Origin: Victivallales bacterium
GTDB taxonomy: Bacteria; Verrucomicrobiota; Lentisphaeria; Oligosphaerales; Oligosphaeraceae
DNA: 64,000 bases
Direction of reading: 5' to 3'
Assembly: GCA_017535315.1 (NCBI GenBank)
Contig: JAFXUD010000010.1
Coordinates: forward strand, 1 to 64,000
The notes beneath the pieces are model-generated. The model ran no database searches and had not been told where the DNA came from. It worked only from the letters and a program-made list of their open reading frames with translations. Shown one piece after another: positions 61,722 through 64,000 of the stretch. A program made the position numbers and the translations under genes. Each line of letters begins with the position of its first letter. Position 1 is the first letter of the stretch.

Positions 61722-64000
61722 ATGACAAGAAAACGAGTCGCATATTTCCTGGTATTTGCCCTCATGGCAGTCGTTTCGCTATGCCATGCCTACACGACGG
61801 AAAACGCCACTTTCATAGATTTCAGCGACAGCGGCGTAAATGTCACCGCAGGTCCATATACTGGCTATTCTGTGAAAAACACCACTGTCACACTTAGTGC
61901 CGCAGGAACATACGTGTTTTCAGGGGCTTGCTCAAACGGCTCAATCAAGGTCAAAAAAGCGACAACTGGCACAGTCAGGGTTGTTCTGGCTGGTGTGACG
62001 CTCACGGCGGGCGGCTCCGAAACAACGGATGACGAGGGGCTTGTCGTCCACACGGCGACGGCTCCGCTCCTTGTGAACAAAGACAACACGGTAATCATCG
62101 AGGCATACGCTGGTACAGTCAATACCCTGACGGACTCGCCATACAACAACGACGACAGCGCACCATCGGCCAGTACGGACACCGAAAACGCCGTCCTCAA
62201 GGTAAAGGCTGGCTCGACGGCGACTCTTTGCGGCACGGGAACGCTGAAAATCGTGTCCTACGGCAAGAATGGCATCAAAGCTGGTTCGGAGACGGATTCC
62301 CCTTCGCTTCTGATAATAAAAGAACTCACGCTAGATGTCACTGCAAAAGTGAACGACGGTATCTCCGTCGAGAACGCCGTTAAGTTCTACAGCGGCGACA
62401 TTAGCGTCAATGCCGTAGGCGATGCAATCCAGGCCGAGCCAGATGAGGAAGACGCAAGCGGTGCCGGCGATGTTGTCATCTATGGCGGTACGCTCAAGCT
62501 CACAGCTGATGGCGAGGGCATCCAGGCATCCAATGAACTATATGTCTCAGGCGGAAGCATAACCGCAACTGCTGGGGAAGACGGTCTCAAGGGCGAAAAG
62601 AACGTCTTCATCGACAGCGGCGCGATCAATGTCACATCCACGCTTGACGGCATACAATCCGACGAGGGTGGCGTCTATATAACTGACGGAACGGTAAACA
62701 TCAAGGCGGGCGGTGGAGCCTCCACCAAGCTGACAGGCGATTCCGACAGTTGCAAGGGCATCAAAGCGGAGACGACACTGTTCGTCACGGCAGGCGACTT
62801 CGTAGTCAACTCCGCCGACGACTGCCTCCACTCGGACGACACCATCGCCATCACGGGAGGCATGTTCACGCTGGCTACCAGCACTTCTGGCAAAGACTCC
62901 ACCTACAGCGGCGGCGATGCCATCCATGCCGACTACACGCTTGTCGTCGGAACAGACGGCGGCGGTGTCACGACACCGTCCATCACCATCACCTCCTGCT
63001 ACGAAGGGCTTGAGGCGGCGAAAATCTACGTTCTGTCAGGCTATGTCGATGTCACCTCCTCGGACGATGGCTTCAACGCAGGCAATAAGAACATTGCATC
63101 AGAAAGCACAACCGCCTTCTCCCTGAACATCTATGGAGGGGAAATCCATATCAAGGCCGCAGGCGACGGGCTTGACTCGAACGGGAACATGAAAATCTAC
63201 GGTGGAACCACTGAGGTGAACTGCACGGCAAACGGCGGAAACAACGCGCTCGACACGGCGGACAGGGGCTACCTCTCCGTATCAGGGAGCGGAAGCCTGG
63301 TGACCCTTGGTCCAAGCGACATGGCCGTCACCCCTAATGCCAACTATTCGACCGTGCCATACGTGACATTCGGCAGCGCCAGCCAGGGAGGTCCTGGAGG
63401 CGGACCTGGTGGCTTTGGCGGCTCTTCCTCCAGCACAAGCATCTCCATCCCATCGGGGACAACCTGGTACATCAGGAACTCGTCGGGGACAACGCTTGCA
63501 ACAGGAACGACTGCATCCACGGTCAGCTATGTGGTCTTCGCTTCCTCCACCCTTACGGCAAACCAGACCTACTACCTGGTTTACGGCTCGACCCAGAAAT
63601 CCGCAACAGCGACCGCCTCGAAGGCGAGTTCCGTCACGCAGGAAAACGTTCCTTCTGTCGCCCAGGACGTATCGGCATATGTCGGCACGGGAGCGGAGGA
63701 GTACCTGCTGACGGTGAACGGCGTGACCACAGAGAAGGCGCAAGGTCAGACCATCTCCGTCACGGCGGAGGAAAAGGAAGGCTCGACCTTCCTCTCGTGG
63801 TCTGCTGTGGGAATCGAACTTGATGACCCTGCCGCAAGGACGCAGACATTCAACATGCCTGCCAACGACGTCACGCTGACCGCAAACTACGATGACGACA
63901 GCAACCCGATCCTTCTCTTCAGCAATACCTCCATAACCCGTGTTTCGGGGACTGCAAGAGGATATACACTGGACGGCACGACTCTTTCCATCACCAGCGC
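61722..64000 (+). CDS. Large secreted beta-helical carbohydrate-binding-type protein (5' part)
   Basis: At least 759 residues, open to the window end. A signal peptide (about 1-23) is followed by a DUF4353-like (carbohydrate-binding, beta-helical) region of repeats such as GDAIQAEPD, GEGIQASNELYVSGG, DGLKGEKNVFIDSG and DGIQSDEGGVYITDG, to about residue 540. A Gly/Pro/Ser linker is followed by a beta-sandwich stretch and a Listeria-Bacteroides-type repeat (FLSWSAVGIELDD, TFNMPANDVTLTANY). The C terminus is not visible. Likely a surface adhesin or glycan-binding protein. Start chosen by GAGGTGA upstream. Confidence 0.8.
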   Translation, partial: MTRKRVAYFLVFALMAVVSLCHAYTTENATFIDFSDSGVNVTAGPYTGYSVKNTTVTLSAAGTYVFSGACSNGSIKVKKATTGTVRVVLAGVTLTAGGSETTDDEGLVVHTATAPLLVNKDNTVIIEAYAGTVNTLTDSPYNNDDSAPSASTDTENAVLKVKAGSTATLCGTGTLKIVSYGKNGIKAGSETDSPSLLIIKELTLDVTAKVNDGISVENAVKFYSGDISVNAVGDAIQAEPDEEDASGAGDVVIYGGTLKLTADGEGIQASNELYVSGGSITATAGEDGLKGEKNVFIDSGAINVTSTLDGIQSDEGGVYITDGTVNIKAGGGASTKLTGDSDSCKGIKAETTLFVTAGDFVVNSADDCLHSDDTIAITGGMFTLATSTSGKDSTYSGGDAIHADYTLVVGTDGGGVTTPSITITSCYEGLEAAKIYVLSGYVDVTSSDDGFNAGNKNIASESTTAFSLNIYGGEIHIKAAGDGLDSNGNMKIYGGTTEVNCTANGGNNALDTADRGYLSVSGSGSLVTLGPSDMAVTPNANYSTVPYVTFGSASQGGPGGGPGGFGGSSSSTSISIPSGTTWYIRNSSGTTLATGTTASTVSYVVFASSTLTANQTYYLVYGSTQKSATATASKASSVTQENVPSVAQDVSAYVGTGAEEYLLTVNGVTTEKAQGQTISVTAEEKEGSTFLSWSAVGIELDDPAARTQTFNMPANDVTLTANYDDDSNPILLFSNTSITRVSGTARGYTLDGTTLSITS

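Noticed and set aside
61722-64000. Possible frameshift in the last gene
   Set aside because: The frame was read through to the window end without a stop, and the repeat pattern stays in register.

Overview
The window looks like chromosome from a carbohydrate-degrading, Gram-negative bacterium of the PVC group, most likely a gut member of Lentisphaerota or Verrucomicrobiota. That placement is inferred from content: many secreted glycan-active proteins (GH123/DUF4091-like, DUF4838, GH39-like, GH10-like, acetyl-xylan esterase), several Gfo/Idh/MocA oxidoreductases, an ExbB/ExbD/TonB-type energiser, a heptose-type nucleotidyltransferase, a GLQIGLIN-repeat surface protein, and frequent genes with weak Shine-Dalgarno sites. 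No ribosomal RNA, complete insertion sequence or CRISPR array was found.

Layout. 1-6.1 kb: the end of a proline-rich protein with a clamp-binding-like tail, a nucleotidyltransferase-nitroreductase fusion, a small basic protein with a strong terminator, a hybrid histidine kinase, a small surface protein and a NYN/zinc-ribbon protein. 6.1-12.6 kb (minus): a glycan block with a 1310-residue lyase-like/propeller protein, an oxidoreductase and an acetyl-xylan esterase. 12.7-18.3 kb: tRNA-Arg(CCG), an LplT-like transporter, a phosphoesterase, rsmA and an ExbB-ExbD-TonB operon. 18.3-23.9 kb: an oxidoreductase, a GH10-like protein lacking both catalytic glutamates, tgt and a secreted toroid-like protein. 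23.9-30.1 kb: CapA, a sugar isomerase/epimerase-like protein and a DegT aminotransferase, two small genes and murC. 30.1-39.4 kb: two tandem GH123-like paralogs, a lactonase and nagB. 39.5-42.5 kb: tRNA-Pro(GGG) followed by a small apparent integration island with an AbiE-type toxin-antitoxin pair and a chimeric pseudogene. 42.7-51.2 kb: two more glycan genes, an SDR, a tightly coupled GNAT-nucleotidyltransferase/GNAT/Ntn-hydrolase operon and two membrane transport genes. 51.4-61.6 kb: an acetyltransferase and a redox cluster. 61.7 kb to the end: the start of a large secreted beta-helical protein.

The redox cluster (52.1-61.6 kb) is the best candidate for an undescribed system. A TetR gene leads a run of flavin reductase, exported amidohydrolase fused to a monooxygenase-like domain, carboxymuconolactone decarboxylase-cupin, iron alcohol dehydrogenase, exported flavodoxin, Tat-exported Fe-S flavoprotein and biotin synthase. 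A second Fe-S flavoprotein gene upstream carries a duplicate of the regulator's promoter region. Three of these genes have an export signal upstream of a second start with its own ribosome-binding site, as if they could make both exported and cytosolic forms.

The other system-scale signal is a dispersed family of hairpin repeats (full copies near 4.2 and 28.8 kb, reduced copies near 5.0, 12.85 and 19.5 kb) bounded by GAGGTAATTTCAAAAC inverted repeats. Telomere-like TTAGGG-type arrays and a 39-bp tandem array also lie between genes.
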